A stretch of 64,000 bases of DNA from JBEKUY01 sp049514555 (GCA_049514555.1 JBEKUY010000002.1:310001-374000); one strand, 5' to 3'; numbered from the stretch's first letter, positions 8,401 through 17,393 are shown. Made by a program: numbers and translations. Notes: generated by a model from the sequence alone, not told the origin.

Positions 8401-10491
8401 GTGAAGAAGCGGGGAGCCAAGCCGGCGGCTGGTGGACAGCAGAGGAGGACGGGCCTGCGCAGAGACTTGGCGCCGGAGAGGCGATACGCCCCGCTCGAGG
8501 AAGGAGCGCCGCCTGCAGGCGATGCCGCTCCCGCGCCCGATTTGCAGGCGGAATCGCAGGGACCGCGCCCCACGATGGCGGAGATCTTCGGTCCGGGCGG
8601 CCTGCTGGAGCGCTGCCTGCCGGACAGCTACGAGCACCGCCGCTCTCAGCTCGAAATGGCCGAGCTATTGAGCGAGGCCTTCGAGAAACACCAGCACGTG
8701 CTGGTCGAGGCCGGCACGGGGACGGGCAAGACGCTGGCCTACCTGCTCCCGGCGATTGCCAGCGGGCGCCGCGTGGTCATCTCAACGGCGACCAAGTCGC
8801 TGCAGGAGCAGCTCTTTCAAAAGGACATTCCTTTTTTGCAGAAACACTTTGCCCCGGAACTCAAGGTCGCGGTGATGAAGGGCCGCGCGAATTTCCTCTG
8901 CCGGACCAAGCTGCAACAGATGGAGGGCCAGCCGACGCTCAAGGGAATGGACGAGCTCGACTCTTTCCGCCAGATCCGCGACTGGGAGCGGCTCACGGAA
9001 ACCGGCGATCGGGCGGAATTGAATTTCCTGCCGGACGACTCCGAACTGTGGGTCCGGCTGGACGCCCGGCGCGAGGCCTGCACCGGGCAGAAGTGCCCGG
9101 ACTTCAACCGCTGCTTCGTGACGCGGATGCACCAGCGAGCGCACGATGCCCACCTCATTATCGTCAACCATCATCTGTTCTTCGCCGACCTGGCCCTCAA
9201 GAAGGACGATTTCGGCAGCATCCTTCCGGAATACTCCGCGGTGATTTTCGATGAGGCCCATGAAATCGAGGACGTCGCGAGCGAATACTTCGGCCGGCAG
9301 GTCTCGAATTACCGGTTCGAGGAACTGGCGCGGGACGCCGACCTGACTCTGCGGCGTCTGCAGATGGCCTCGCCGTCGCTGCTGCGGCGAACGGCGCGCC
9401 TGCGCGAGCGGAGCCGGACGTTCTTCGAGGCCATTCCCGCGCGCGAGGGGCGTTTCCCTTTCGAACGCGCTGCACGGGAAAGTTTTCTCGAGCAAAGCCG
9501 GGAAGCGCACGACGGGTTGGTCACCGCCCTGAAGAGCCTGGAGACGGAAATTGCCGCGCTGACGAAAAAACCGGAAGAACTGGTCAACATCGCGCGGCGC
9601 AGCTTCGAGCTGAGGAACGAACTAAAGTTTCTGCTCGAGTCCGACGAGCGCAACTACGTGTACTGGTTCGAGAGGAGGAACAAGGGCGTGTTCCTCGCGG
9701 CCACCCCCATTGACGTCAGCGCCATCCTGCGCGAGCGCCTCTTCGAGCAGTTCGACACCGTGGTGCTCACCTCGGCGACGCTGAGCGTGGGGGGCCGCTT
9801 CGATTACGTGAAACAGCGGCTGGGCGTGGACCTGGCGCGCGAGCGCGTGCTGCCTCAGGAGTTCGACTACCCTTCGCAGGTCTTGTTCTACGTGCCGCAG
9901 GGGATGTCGGACGTCCGTGACGCAGGCTTTGGCGTCCAGGCAGCGGAAGAAATCGTGCGCCTGCTGGAGATCAGCCAGGGACGGGCCTTCTGCCTCTTCA
10001 CCAGCTATTCGCAGATGAACGATTTGTACGAGCGCGTGTCGAGGCGTCTGGCCTACCCGCTGCTGCTGCAGGGAACCGCGCCGCGTTCGGCGCTGCTGGA
10101 GCGCTTCCGCTCGACTCCGGGCGCGGTGCTGTTTGCCACGTCGAGCTTTTGGCAGGGGGTGGATGTCCCGGGGGAACAGCTCTCGTGCGTCATCGTGGAC
10201 CGGCTGCCCTTTGCGGTACCGAGCGATCCGGTGGTCGCGGCGCGCGTGCGGGCATTGCAAGAAGAAGGCCGCAACGCGTTCGCTGAATATCAGGTTCCGC
10301 AGGCGGTTTTGGCGCTCAAGCAGGGATTCGGCAGACTCATCCGCGCGAAGACCGATCGCGGAGTTCTGGCCATTCTCGATACCCGGCTCGCGCGAATGCA
10401 GTATGGTAAGATTTTCCTGGAGTCGCTTCCCAAATACGGGATGACGCGCGATCTTGCTGTAGTGGCGCAATTTCTGCAGAAGGAAGGGTGA
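8401..10491 (+). CDS. DinG/XPD-type ATP-dependent DNA helicase
   Basis: A 696-residue superfamily 2 helicase with an iron-sulfur domain. Walker A is EAGTGTGKT (about 103-111) and the DEAH box is at about 284-287. Four cysteines between them (about 167, 227, 232, 238) are spaced as in the XPD/DinG Fe-S cluster (CXGXXCP pattern). C-terminal motifs include VVLTSATL and FWQGVDVPG, plus QGFGRLIR for motif VI. The start is GTG 8401 behind GAGGGG. Family members unwind DNA with damage, R-loops or G-quadruplexes; the exact role here is inferred. An Ala/Pro-rich N-terminal extension of about 55 residues precedes the helicase core. Confidence 0.9.
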   Translation: MKKRGAKPAAGGQQRRTGLRRDLAPERRYAPLEEGAPPAGDAAPAPDLQAESQGPRPTMAEIFGPGGLLERCLPDSYEHRRSQLEMAELLSEAFEKHQHVLVEAGTGTGKTLAYLLPAIASGRRVVISTATKSLQEQLFQKDIPFLQKHFAPELKVAVMKGRANFLCRTKLQQMEGQPTLKGMDELDSFRQIRDWERLTETGDRAELNFLPDDSELWVRLDARREACTGQKCPDFNRCFVTRMHQRAHDAHLIIVNHHLFFADLALKKDDFGSILPEYSAVIFDEAHEIEDVASEYFGRQVSNYRFEELARDADLTLRRLQMASPSLLRRTARLRERSRTFFEAIPAREGRFPFERAARESFLEQSREAHDGLVTALKSLETEIAALTKKPEELVNIARRSFELRNELKFLLESDERNYVYWFERRNKGVFLAATPIDVSAILRERLFEQFDTVVLTSATLSVGGRFDYVKQRLGVDLARERVLPQEFDYPSQVLFYVPQGMSDVRDAGFGVQAAEEIVRLLEISQGRAFCLFTSYSQMNDLYERVSRRLAYPLLLQGTAPRSALLERFRSTPGAVLFATSSFWQGVDVPGEQLSCVIVDRLPFAVPSDPVVAARVRALQEEGRNAFAEYQVPQAVLALKQGFGRLIRAKTDRGVLAILDTRLARMQYGKIFLESLPKYGMTRDLAVVAQFLQKEG

Positions 10492-10551
10492 GGTATCCCG
10501 CCGGACGTTATCCCCGAGCAACAAGCGAAAGGATCAGACTCGTAGGCAATT

Positions 10552-10929
10552 ATGTTCCAGGTGAGCGTTGACGAGAGTTTCTCGGCAGGGCACGCATTGC
10601 GCGGATATAAGGGCAAGTGCGAGAACGTGCATGGCCACAACTACAAGGTGCGGGTGACGCTGGAAGGCAGCGAGCTGGATTCCGTGGGCTTGCTTTGCGA
10701 CTTCGTACACGTCAAGCAGGTCTTGCGCAGCATCATTCATTCCCTCGACCACCAGTACTTGAACGACCTCGAAGCATTTCGAGTGGTGAACCCTTCCGCG
10801 GAAAACCTGGCCAAGCACTTCTACGATGAGGCGGCGAAACAGTTTGCGGCCCTCTCCGTGCCGGCGCACATCAAGGACATCACGGTGTGGGAGACGGACG
10901 TGACGTTCGCCAGCTACCGTCCCGATTAG
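10552..10929 (+). CDS. queD: 6-carboxy-5,6,7,8-tetrahydropterin synthase QueD
   Basis: A 125-residue enzyme that converts dihydroneopterin triphosphate to 6-carboxytetrahydropterin, the second step toward queuosine. The zinc histidines (about 14, 27 and 29, in SAGHAL and CENVHGHNY) and the catalytic Cys 23 are present. The E-T pair near the C-terminus (VWETDVTFASY) binds the pterin. It is the first gene of a tight queD-queE-queC operon; queE begins 13 bases after its stop. No preQ1 riboswitch is visible in the 60-base leader. Confidence 0.93.
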   Translation: MFQVSVDESFSAGHALRGYKGKCENVHGHNYKVRVTLEGSELDSVGLLCDFVHVKQVLRSIIHSLDHQYLNDLEAFRVVNPSAENLAKHFYDEAAKQFAALSVPAHIKDITVWETDVTFASYRPD

Positions 10930-10942
10930 GAGGCGGTGGACC

Positions 10943-11632
10943 GTGGTCATCACCGAGATCTTCAAGTCCATCCAGGGCGAGGGCACTCGCGCGGGGCTGC
11001 CGTGCGTGTTCGTGCGGCTGACCGGATGCAACCTCCGATGCACCTGGTGCGATACCGCCTATGCGTTTCATGGCGGAACGAAGATGACCGTGGACGAGGT
11101 ATTGTCGCGCGTGAAGGAACTCGCAGGGCACGACCGTGACACGGGACGCGCCGCGGTTCCGCTCGTCGAGCTGACCGGCGGCGAGCCGTTGCTCCAGGGA
11201 GAAACGGTTCCTCTCAGCGAGAGGCTTTTGGCGGAGGGATATACGGTCCTCATCGAAACGAGCGGGGAGCGCCCGCTCGCCCGCCTGCCTCGTGAGGTGA
11301 TCAAGATTGTCGACGTGAAATGCCCGGATTCAGGTGAGGGCGATACGTTCGACATGACCAACCTGCAGGCCTTGACGGCGCACGATGAAGTGAAGTTTGT
11401 CATCGCCACGCGCCGCGATTACGAGTTTGCGCGCGAGTTTGAGGCGCGGCACGACCTGGCCCGGCGCGTCCATCAGGTGTTGTTCTCACCCGTGCAGGAA
11501 GACCCGGAGGGGAAATGGCCCGGCCAGCGCGCTCGCGCGCTCGCGGAGTGGATCCTCGCCGACAGGGTGCCGGTCCGGCTGGGGCTGCAACTCCACAAAT
11601 TCATCTGGGACCCAACTTTGCGCGGAGTCTGA
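10943..11632 (+). CDS. queE: 7-carboxy-7-deazaguanine synthase QueE (radical SAM)
   Basis: A 229-residue radical SAM enzyme that contracts 6-carboxytetrahydropterin to 7-carboxy-7-deazaguanine. The CX3CX2C cluster motif (CNLRCTWC, Cys about 29, 33 and 36) is preceded by GEGTRAGLPCVFVRLTG, the normal QueE N-terminus. LTGGEPLLQ is the SAM-binding GGE motif. The start is GTG 10943, behind an AGGAGG box that overlaps the queD stop. Length is typical. Confidence 0.93.
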   Translation: MVITEIFKSIQGEGTRAGLPCVFVRLTGCNLRCTWCDTAYAFHGGTKMTVDEVLSRVKELAGHDRDTGRAAVPLVELTGGEPLLQGETVPLSERLLAEGYTVLIETSGERPLARLPREVIKIVDVKCPDSGEGDTFDMTNLQALTAHDEVKFVIATRRDYEFAREFEARHDLARRVHQVLFSPVQEDPEGKWPGQRARALAEWILADRVPVRLGLQLHKFIWDPTLRGV

Positions 11633-11648
11633 AAGGACAAGAGGAGAC

Positions 11649-12365
11649 TTGAAGGAACAGACGGAGGCAATCGTGCTGCTGAGCGGGGGCATGGACTCCT
11701 GCGTCACGGCGGCAATCGCGCGCGAACAGCACGGAGCGGAGCGGCTTGCATTGCTCCATGCCGGCTACGGCCAGCGCACCGAACGCCGCGAGCGGCGCGC
11801 ATTCGATGAGCTTGCCGATTTCTGGAGCATCCAGCGAAGGCTCGTGGTCCGCCTGGACCACCTGCGAGTGATCGGCGGCTCGGCGCTCACCGACCCCGGC
11901 ATCGCCGTGCCGGAACACGAGGCTGGCCCAGGCGGCTCCTCGAGCAGCGGCATCCCGGTCACCTACGTACCGTTCCGCAACGCCCATTTTTTATCCGTCG
12001 CAGTGAGCTGGGCGGAAGTGCTCGGCGCACATTTCATCTACATCGGCGCGGTGGCGGAGGACAGCTCGGGGTATCCCGATTGCCGCCCGGAGTATTACCG
12101 GGTATTCCAGGAGCTGATTCGCGCGGGAACGCGGCCGGAGACACGGATCGAAATCGTCACACCGGTGATCGGGATGAGGAAGAGCGCGATCATCCGGCGT
12201 GGCGTCGAACTCAAAGCGCCCCTCCATCTCACATGGTCCTGCTACCAATCTGAGGACGCGGCTTGCGGCGTGTGCGACAGTTGCCGGCTGCGTCTGCGGG
12301 CCTTCGCGGAAGCGGGCCTGGCAGATCCGATCCCGTATCGCAGTGCCGCACGTGCGCAAGCGTAA
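11649..12365 (+). CDS. queC: 7-cyano-7-deazaguanine synthase QueC
   Basis: A 238-residue ATP-dependent enzyme that converts carboxy-deazaguanine to preQ0. The PP-loop SGGMDS is at about residues 12-17. The C-terminal zinc cysteines are in CGVCDSC plus an upstream cysteine (WSCYQSEDAAC). The open frame reaches back to 11397, overlapping queE. However, a TTG at 11649 with a GAGGAG box 5 bases upstream gives the family-like N-terminus, so I take that start. The last 29 codons (from 12276) were copied about 1.28 kb downstream by a tandem duplication. Confidence 0.92.
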   Translation: MKEQTEAIVLLSGGMDSCVTAAIAREQHGAERLALLHAGYGQRTERRERRAFDELADFWSIQRRLVVRLDHLRVIGGSALTDPGIAVPEHEAGPGGSSSSGIPVTYVPFRNAHFLSVAVSWAEVLGAHFIYIGAVAEDSSGYPDCRPEYYRVFQELIRAGTRPETRIEIVTPVIGMRKSAIIRRGVELKAPLHLTWSCYQSEDAACGVCDSCRLRLRAFAEAGLADPIPYRSAARAQA

Positions 12366-12380
12366 ACCGAAACGCCTCGA

Positions 12381-12393
12381 ATTGCGCGATAAT
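12381..12393 (+). promoter_or_regulatory. Conserved leader element with -10-like GATAAT, copy 1
   Basis: ATTGCGCGATAAT here is repeated before the second TPR gene. In both copies GATAAT ends 64 bases before the ATG. Conservation in otherwise diverged leaders suggests a promoter or operator. No clear -35 could be assigned. Confidence 0.4.
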
Positions 12394-12457
12394 AGGAGCA
12401 TTCGATGACGGGGCGGATTCACTCCGGAGCAGGGCCCCCGGAAATGGAGAAACTAGG

Positions 12458-13483
12458 ATGGCGCGGAGCAGAGGGAGTCGGCTGAGTATTGCGGCTCTGG
12501 CTCTGGCTTTGGCTTTCACCACGGCAATGTTCTGTTTTGTGCCGCCCCAGGCCGTGGGCGCGACCGGTTCGGCTCACGGACAGATCCTCGACCTTGATGG
12601 TAAGCCCTGGGCGAATGTATCTATTGTCCTCACGAATGATCTGGGCCGCCAGTTTCAGGTGAAGACTGACAAGAACGGGAACTTTCGGATTCTGGGTCTC
12701 GACCCGGGCAAATACACGGTGAAAGTCACCATCCCGACCCAGCAGGAGCCGTACAAAACGACCACGCACGTCGGCATCGGCGAGAACGTTACGATTGACC
12801 TGAACTTTAAGGAACTCGTGGCCAAGCAGGGCGGTCCTTCTGAGGAAGAGAGAAAGAAGCAAGCGGAAGAGGATCGGAAGTTTGAGTCTCTGAAAGGACA
12901 TTTTACGACGGGCAATGAGTAGGTGCGACAGGCCAAACAAGCGCGCGAGGATCTTCAAAATGCGCACGTCGATCAACGCGACGCGTTGAAGGAGAAACTC
13001 AACAGCCTCGGCATGCAAGCGGCCACGGAGTTCGAGGCGGCTCGGCAGAGCGTGGGCGGAAACGACCCCAATTTACCTCTGCTCTGGACCAAGCTGGCCG
13101 CTGCCTACGAGCTTGGCGGTCGCGACGACGACGCCATCAAAGCGTACCATCGAGCGATTGCGCTAAAGCCGGATACCGCGTCTTATTACTGCGAGCTTGG
13201 CGCCGTCTTCGCCCGCCAGGGCAAGATGGAAGAAGCAGGCAATATGTACAAGAAGAGCGCCGAATTGGATCCACCGAATGCTGCCGGCGCCTGGCGCAAC
13301 TTCGGTATCGTTCTCTAGAACGCCGGCAGAGCGAAGGAAGCGGTGGAACCGTTCAAGAAGTCCACCGAGCTGGATCCAAAGGGTTCCTGGGGAACGCGAT
13401 CTAAGCAAGCACTCGACGGTCTCCTACAGATCGCCCCCGGCGTTGAGACGTCTGTCGAGACGAAGAAGAAGAAGAAAGGATGA
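12458..13483 (+). pseudogene. Exported carboxypeptidase-regulatory/TPR protein interrupted by two in-frame TAG codons
   Basis: One continuous frame of 341 codons is homologous to the next gene but has TAG at 12920-12922 and 13316-13318. Where the paralogue can be aligned, these stand in place of Phe and Tyr codons. There are no frameshifts. It begins with a signal peptide (MARSRGSRLSIAALALALAF). A carboxypeptidase-regulatory-like beta domain follows (GQILDLDGKPWANVSIVLTN). After the first TAG come TPR units (DDDAIKAYHRAIALKPD, KKSAELDPPNAAGAW). The tail is KKKKKG. About 38 residues between two ELDPK-like repeats are missing relative to the paralogue. TAG terminates other genes in this window, so general recoding is not implied. 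A pseudogene is most likely; readthrough or assembly error is possible. Confidence 0.8.
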
Positions 13484-13560
13484 CTTTTGACCGCGCCAGG
13501 CAGCTTGCATCGCGTTGAATCTTCCGGCCGTCTTTCGAGCGCGAGCGGAGAGACAGACCG

Positions 13561-13644
13561 GACAGTCCTGTGCTCAGATGGCTGAGCGAAGTGGGCCTGT
13601 CTGATTCGATTCCTTATCGCAGTGCCGCGCGGACAAAAGCGTAG
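13561..13644 (+). pseudogene. Fossil of the queC 3' end
   Basis: Twenty-seven codons plus TAG encode a tail ending GLSDSIPYRSAART-KA. This parallels the true QueC end GLADPIPYRSAARAQA, and an upstream Asp-Ser matches the zinc-cysteine region. One two-codon gap separates them. The zinc cysteine and everything upstream are absent, so it cannot be functional. It marks the left border of duplication unit 2. Confidence 0.85.
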
Positions 13645-13659
13645 TCCGAAAGGCTTCAA

Positions 13660-13672
13660 ATTGCGCGATAAT
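13660..13672 (+). promoter_or_regulatory. Conserved leader element with -10-like GATAAT, copy 2
   Basis: Identical ATTGCGCGATAAT to the copy at 12381-12393, at the same distance (64 bases) from the start codon of the intact TPR gene. Confidence 0.4.
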
Positions 13673-13736
13673 AGGGACAAACGATGGTGGGGTGAACTCA
13701 CCCGAGCGCGAGGCCCCCGGAAAAGGAGGGACGAGT

Positions 13737-14876
13737 ATGGAGCGAAGCAGAGGGAGTCGGCCGATCGTGGCGGCTCTGGCACTGGCTTTCGCGGCAGCAC
13801 TGTTCTGTCTTGTGGCGCCCGCAGCGGCGGATTCAAACGGCTCGGCTCACGGACAGATCCTCAACATGGAAGGCAAGCCGTGGGCGAACCTGACCATTGT
13901 TTTTATCAGCAGTCAAGGGCAGGAGACTGAGGTAAAAACAGACAAGAACGGAAACTATAGCGTTCACGGCCTGGCTCCCGGCGATTACTCCATCAAGTTC
14001 ATGATTCCTGAGGTGGCGGCACCGCTCGAATCGAAGACGAAAATCGGCAAGGGCGAGGACGTTAACTTCGACGTTAATTTCAAAGAGCAGGCCGGCAAGA
14101 TTGCGGCGGCAAAGAAACGCGACGAGGCGGGCAAGAAGTTCGAATCCATGAAAGCGCATTTTGACGCGGGCAAGGGCTTCCTGAAAGAAGCCAGGGACAC
14201 CCGCACCGCACTCCAAACGGCTCCTCCCGATCAGCGCGACGCGCTGAAGCAGAAGTTCTCCAATCTGAGCGGTCAGGCGGTCACCGAATTCGAAGCGGCG
14301 CGCCAAGCCGCCTCCGAGAAGGACCCCAACCTGCATCTGGTTTGGGCCCAACTCGGCGATGCCTATGAACTAGCCGGCCGCGACGATGATGCGATCAAGG
14401 CGTACGAGCAGGCCGTGGCCGTCAAGCCGGATGCGCCAAATTACTACGACAATCTTGGCAACCTCCTGGCGCGAAAGGGGCAGGTCGAAGAGGCGGGAAA
14501 AATGTATGCGAAAAGCGTCGAACTCGACCCGCCGAATGCCGCCGGTGCCTGGCTCAACTTCGGCGTCGTTTTGTACAACGCCCAGAAAATGAAGGAAGCC
14601 ATCGAGCCGCTCAAGAAGGCCACTGAGCTTGACCCGAAGAACCCGAAGGGGTGGTACTTGCTCGGCACATGTCTCATCAGCTTGATTGAGTACAAACAGC
14701 AAGGCGACAAGCAGGTCCCTAGCATACCGCCGGGCACCGTGGAGGCGCTTCAAACGGCCATTCAGTTGGACCCGAATGGAACGTATGGGAAAGAGTCGAA
14801 GAATATGCTCGACAACCTCCAACAGATTGCTCCCGGAATCGATACGTCTTACGGGGTGAAGAAAAAGAAGAAGTAG
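13737..14876 (+). CDS. Exported carboxypeptidase-regulatory-like/TPR-repeat protein
   Basis: A 379-residue protein. The ATG at 13737 follows an AAAGGAGGGA ribosome-binding site. A signal peptide (PIVAALALAFAAALFCLVAP) is cleaved near AAADS. Residues about 38-110 form a carboxypeptidase-regulatory-like beta sandwich (GKPWANLTIVFISSQGQETE). A charged linker follows. At least three TPR units occupy about 190-340 (DDDAIKAYEQAVAVKPD, KMYAKSVELDPPNAAGAW, KKATELDPKNPKGWYL). The C-terminus is polybasic (KKKKK). It probably acts in the periplasm as a scaffold. It is the intact copy of a duplicated pair; the first copy carries two stops. Confidence 0.82.
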   Translation: MERSRGSRPIVAALALAFAAALFCLVAPAAADSNGSAHGQILNMEGKPWANLTIVFISSQGQETEVKTDKNGNYSVHGLAPGDYSIKFMIPEVAAPLESKTKIGKGEDVNFDVNFKEQAGKIAAAKKRDEAGKKFESMKAHFDAGKGFLKEARDTRTALQTAPPDQRDALKQKFSNLSGQAVTEFEAARQAASEKDPNLHLVWAQLGDAYELAGRDDDAIKAYEQAVAVKPDAPNYYDNLGNLLARKGQVEEAGKMYAKSVELDPPNAAGAWLNFGVVLYNAQKMKEAIEPLKKATELDPKNPKGWYLLGTCLISLIEYKQQGDKQVPSIPPGTVEALQTAIQLDPNGTYGKESKNMLDNLQQIAPGIDTSYGVKKKKK

Positions 14877-15135
14877 TTTTGCGCCGGGCCAGAGGACGGG
14901 GAATCGAGTGTAGCGGCCCGTTCTCCGAACGAACGGTCGGAGGCGGGCGGGGTGGTGCGCTCCCGGACGCCGGAAGAGGGGCACATCCGGGAGCAAAGCC
15001 GTCTTGGTTCTTGCGTCTCTGACTGCAAGCCAGCGTCTTTATCGTCCGTAGTCTCACCCACCGCCGAAGTCTTTGGAGCATACCGGGCGGCCTTCGCGTA
15101 GAATCCCGGAGCAAGCGCGCCGGTGGCGCCGCCGC

Positions 15136-16311
15136 ATGAAAATAGCTGATGTCTCCTCCGGTATCCGGCCCGAATGGCAGCTACTGCTGGCCTGTTGCCG
15201 GCGCCCCGCCTTCCCGGATGCCCGCGAGCGTATCCGCGCCCTTGTGACTTCCGGGCTCGATTGGTCCTATCTCTTCACCCAAGCCGAAGACCATGGCGTG
15301 GCCCCACTGCTTGCGCACAGCCTGCGAGCTTTCGGCGATTGCATTCCAGCGCCCTGGCGGGTCCGCTCGCGGGAGCAAGGCCGCGCGCATTTGTTCTTCG
15401 TCATGACGCTGACCGCTGAGCTGTTCCGCCTTCTGAACCTCTTCGAGCAGGGAGGCATCGAAACGGCGGTCTTTAAAGGCCCCACGCTGGCCGTGGAAGC
15501 ATTCGGCGACGCAGCCCTGCGGCAGTATTCCGATCTCGATCTTTTTGTGCCGCACCGCGACATCCTGCGCGCGTGCGAACTGCTCACCGGGCACGGTTAC
15601 CGTACGGATCTGGCGCTCGAAAAAACCGCCGGCGGCAGCGTTCCGGGACAATTTCTTTTCACGCGGCCCGGCTCGCGCACCATCATCGAGCTGCACACCG
15701 AGCGGACTCTGCGGTACATTCCCCGGCCGCTTCCGGTGGATTCGCTCATGGCTCGTCGAACCCGCGTGCTGATTGACGGCCGTCCCGTGCCTGCCTTCTC
15801 TGCCGAAGACACGCTGGTGCTGATTTCCATCCATGGCTCGAAGCACTTATGGGACCGGCTGATGTGGATCGCCGACGCGGGCGCGCTTGCCTGCCGCTCG
15901 CCCCAACTTCACGCGGGCACAGTGTTGCGGTTTGCGCGCGAATTGGGCGCCGCGAGCATGTTGGGCCTCGGACTTCGCCTGGCCAGCGATTTGCTCTCCT
16001 GCCCGCTGCCTGAAGAATTTTCGACTCACCTGGAAAAGGACCTGGCTTCCCAGGCCCTGTCCCCGCGGATCTGCAGACGCATGGTGCACGACGACCGATC
16101 CCTGCCGGGAGTGATCGAGCGCGCGTGGTTTCGGATCCGCATGCGCGGCGGGTGGGCGGCCGGTGTGCCGTATTTCCTGCGACTCGCCCTGGCTCCCACA
16201 GAAGAAGATTGGGCGGGGCCCGAGGCTCCCAAGCGTACCGGGCTCGGCGCCTTCTTTCGCCGGCCGCTGCGTCTCCTTCGCAAGTACGGGATTGGCTTCC
16301 GGTCAAGATAA
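15136..16311 (+). CDS. Nucleotidyltransferase-fold family protein
   Basis: A 391-residue protein resembling the uncharacterised NTP_transf_5 family, found in polysaccharide and peptide-modification clusters. The core is FKGPTLAVEAFGD, then RQYSDLDLFV, where DLD supplies the metal-binding aspartates. IIELHTE and a conserved histidine region (ISIHGSKHLWDRLMWIADAG) follow. I start at ATG 15136; the frame continues to 15073, but the added residues are Arg-rich and unlikely. The substrate is unknown. It is convergent with the PDZ gene and 259 bases after the TPR gene, so it is probably its own transcription unit. Confidence 0.7.
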   Translation: MKIADVSSGIRPEWQLLLACCRRPAFPDARERIRALVTSGLDWSYLFTQAEDHGVAPLLAHSLRAFGDCIPAPWRVRSREQGRAHLFFVMTLTAELFRLLNLFEQGGIETAVFKGPTLAVEAFGDAALRQYSDLDLFVPHRDILRACELLTGHGYRTDLALEKTAGGSVPGQFLFTRPGSRTIIELHTERTLRYIPRPLPVDSLMARRTRVLIDGRPVPAFSAEDTLVLISIHGSKHLWDRLMWIADAGALACRSPQLHAGTVLRFARELGAASMLGLGLRLASDLLSCPLPEEFSTHLEKDLASQALSPRICRRMVHDDRSLPGVIERAWFRIRMRGGWAAGVPYFLRLALAPTEEDWAGPEAPKRTGLGAFFRRPLRLLRKYGIGFRSR

Positions 16312-16314
16312 AAC

Positions 16315-16368
16315 CGGCGAGGGATCGTTCCTCCGCGAAAAACGAAGACCAGGAGAGATCCCCCGCCG
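16315..16368. terminator. Hairpin between convergent genes
   Basis: CGGCGAGGGATC (16315-16326) pairs with GATCCCCCGCCG (16357-16368), with one bulge on each side. There is no clear T run. It lies just after one stop and 35 bases before the convergent one, which fits a bidirectional transcription barrier. Confidence 0.45.
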
Positions 16369-16403
16369 CCTAGAGATCGTTCAAATGACATCCAGCGGCA
16401 GCG

Positions 16404-17393
16404 TTAGATGTGTGTGTCCAGACCCGTGATCGCGCGCGGTTTGGATGGGCGCGGCTGCTCGGGCTCGACGGTGACCGAAATCTCCGCCCGGTCACGCAAT
16501 ACGCCGAGCGTGACGCTCTTTTGGTCGTGCTTCTCCGCGAGCTTCTCGCGCAGCTCGCCAACAGAACGAATGCGCGCGCCATCCAGTTTGATGATGACAT
16601 CGCCGGCTTTGAGACCGGCCTTCTCGGCGGGAGACCCCGACTTCACTTCCCGAACGAGAATGCCCTCGCCATCCGGCGCGCCGAAATAGTTGCCGAGCTG
16701 TCCATCCAGATCCTCGGCGTCAATCCCCAGCCTGGGTCCTGTGAAGAAGAAAGCATTGCCGCCAAATTCCGGCATCGGCGGAATCTTCGGCATGCGAAAT
16801 AGAAATTCACCGGAAGCTTCCCCTTCTGGGCCTGGGTGAACCCAGACACGCGCGTGTTCTTTGGGCTTGCCGAGGACGGCGCTTATTGCTTGGGCCTTCC
16901 CGTCGCGCCACACCGTGAGGTGCACCGTGCGCCCCGCCGGAGTCTCGTGGATCATGCGGTGGAATTGCGCAGTGCCCTCCACACGCTGGCCGTCGAGCTC
17001 GGTGATCACATCATTCGCCTTGAGCCCCGCTTTGGCCGCCGGGCTCTCCGGCACGACCTCACGCACCAGGACGCCGCGCTCGGCGGGCAGCTTCAGCTCC
17101 TTCACATTCTCGGCCGTGACTTCCTGCATCTTGACGCCGAGCCAGCTACCCTCCTCGCCCATCATGCCGAGGTCGCCCAACTTGTCCTCGGCCTCGTCGA
17201 GTTTGGCCGCGGCCCGGTCGAGGACCACTTCCTGTTGCGCCAGTGCTTTCTCCGCTTTCTGCAAGGCCCATTCATAGGAAGCCGCAGGCGCTTCCTCGGG
17301 GCCTTGCGTTGCCGCCCGCAGACCTGGCAGTGCTGCAAGCGCAACGCCCAGCACGGCCAGGCCACCGATCGTGAAAATGTTACGTCTGATCAT
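16404..17393 (-). CDS. Exported protein with two PDZ domains
   Basis: A 329-residue protein with a signal peptide (IFTIGGLAVLGVALAALPGL) and no protease domain. A coiled-coil segment lies at about 40-75 (WALQKAEKALAQQEVVLDRA). PDZ 1 follows at about 80-170 (WLGVKMQEVTAENVKELKLP, then SPAAKAGLKANDVITELDG). PDZ 2 is at about 215-310 (GILVREVKSGSPAEKAGLKA, GDVIIKLDG). PDZ domains bind C-terminal peptides, so it may be an envelope adaptor. The ribosome-binding site is GAGAGGAA. It is the last gene of a minus-strand cluster headed by an ECF sigma and its anti-sigma. Confidence 0.82.
   Translation of the reverse strand: MIRRNIFTIGGLAVLGVALAALPGLRAATQGPEEAPAASYEWALQKAEKALAQQEVVLDRAAAKLDEAEDKLGDLGMMGEEGSWLGVKMQEVTAENVKELKLPAERGVLVREVVPESPAAKAGLKANDVITELDGQRVEGTAQFHRMIHETPAGRTVHLTVWRDGKAQAISAVLGKPKEHARVWVHPGPEGEASGEFLFRMPKIPPMPEFGGNAFFFTGPRLGIDAEDLDGQLGNYFGAPDGEGILVREVKSGSPAEKAGLKAGDVIIKLDGARIRSVGELREKLAEKHDQKSVTLGVLRDRAEISVTVEPEQPRPSKPRAITGLDTHI

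Larger units (their letters stand above)
12276..14876. repeat. Ancient tandem duplication of about 1.28 kb (units 12276-13560 and 13561-14876)
   Basis: Unit 1 contains the queC 3' end, a short leader and a TPR gene. Unit 2 repeats the same order: a queC-tail fossil, an equivalent leader and a TPR gene. Stop codons of the queC copies are 1279 bp apart, and start codons of the TPR genes are also 1279 bp apart. The leaders share AATTGCGCGATAATAG. Protein identity between the two TPR products is only about half by eye, so the duplication is old. Unit 1 has lost a TPR-sized segment near its 3' end. Confidence 0.88.

Noticed and set aside
10492..10551. Possible preQ1 riboswitch before queD
   Set aside because: The 60-base leader lacks a convincing aptamer fold or A-rich tail; no evidence.
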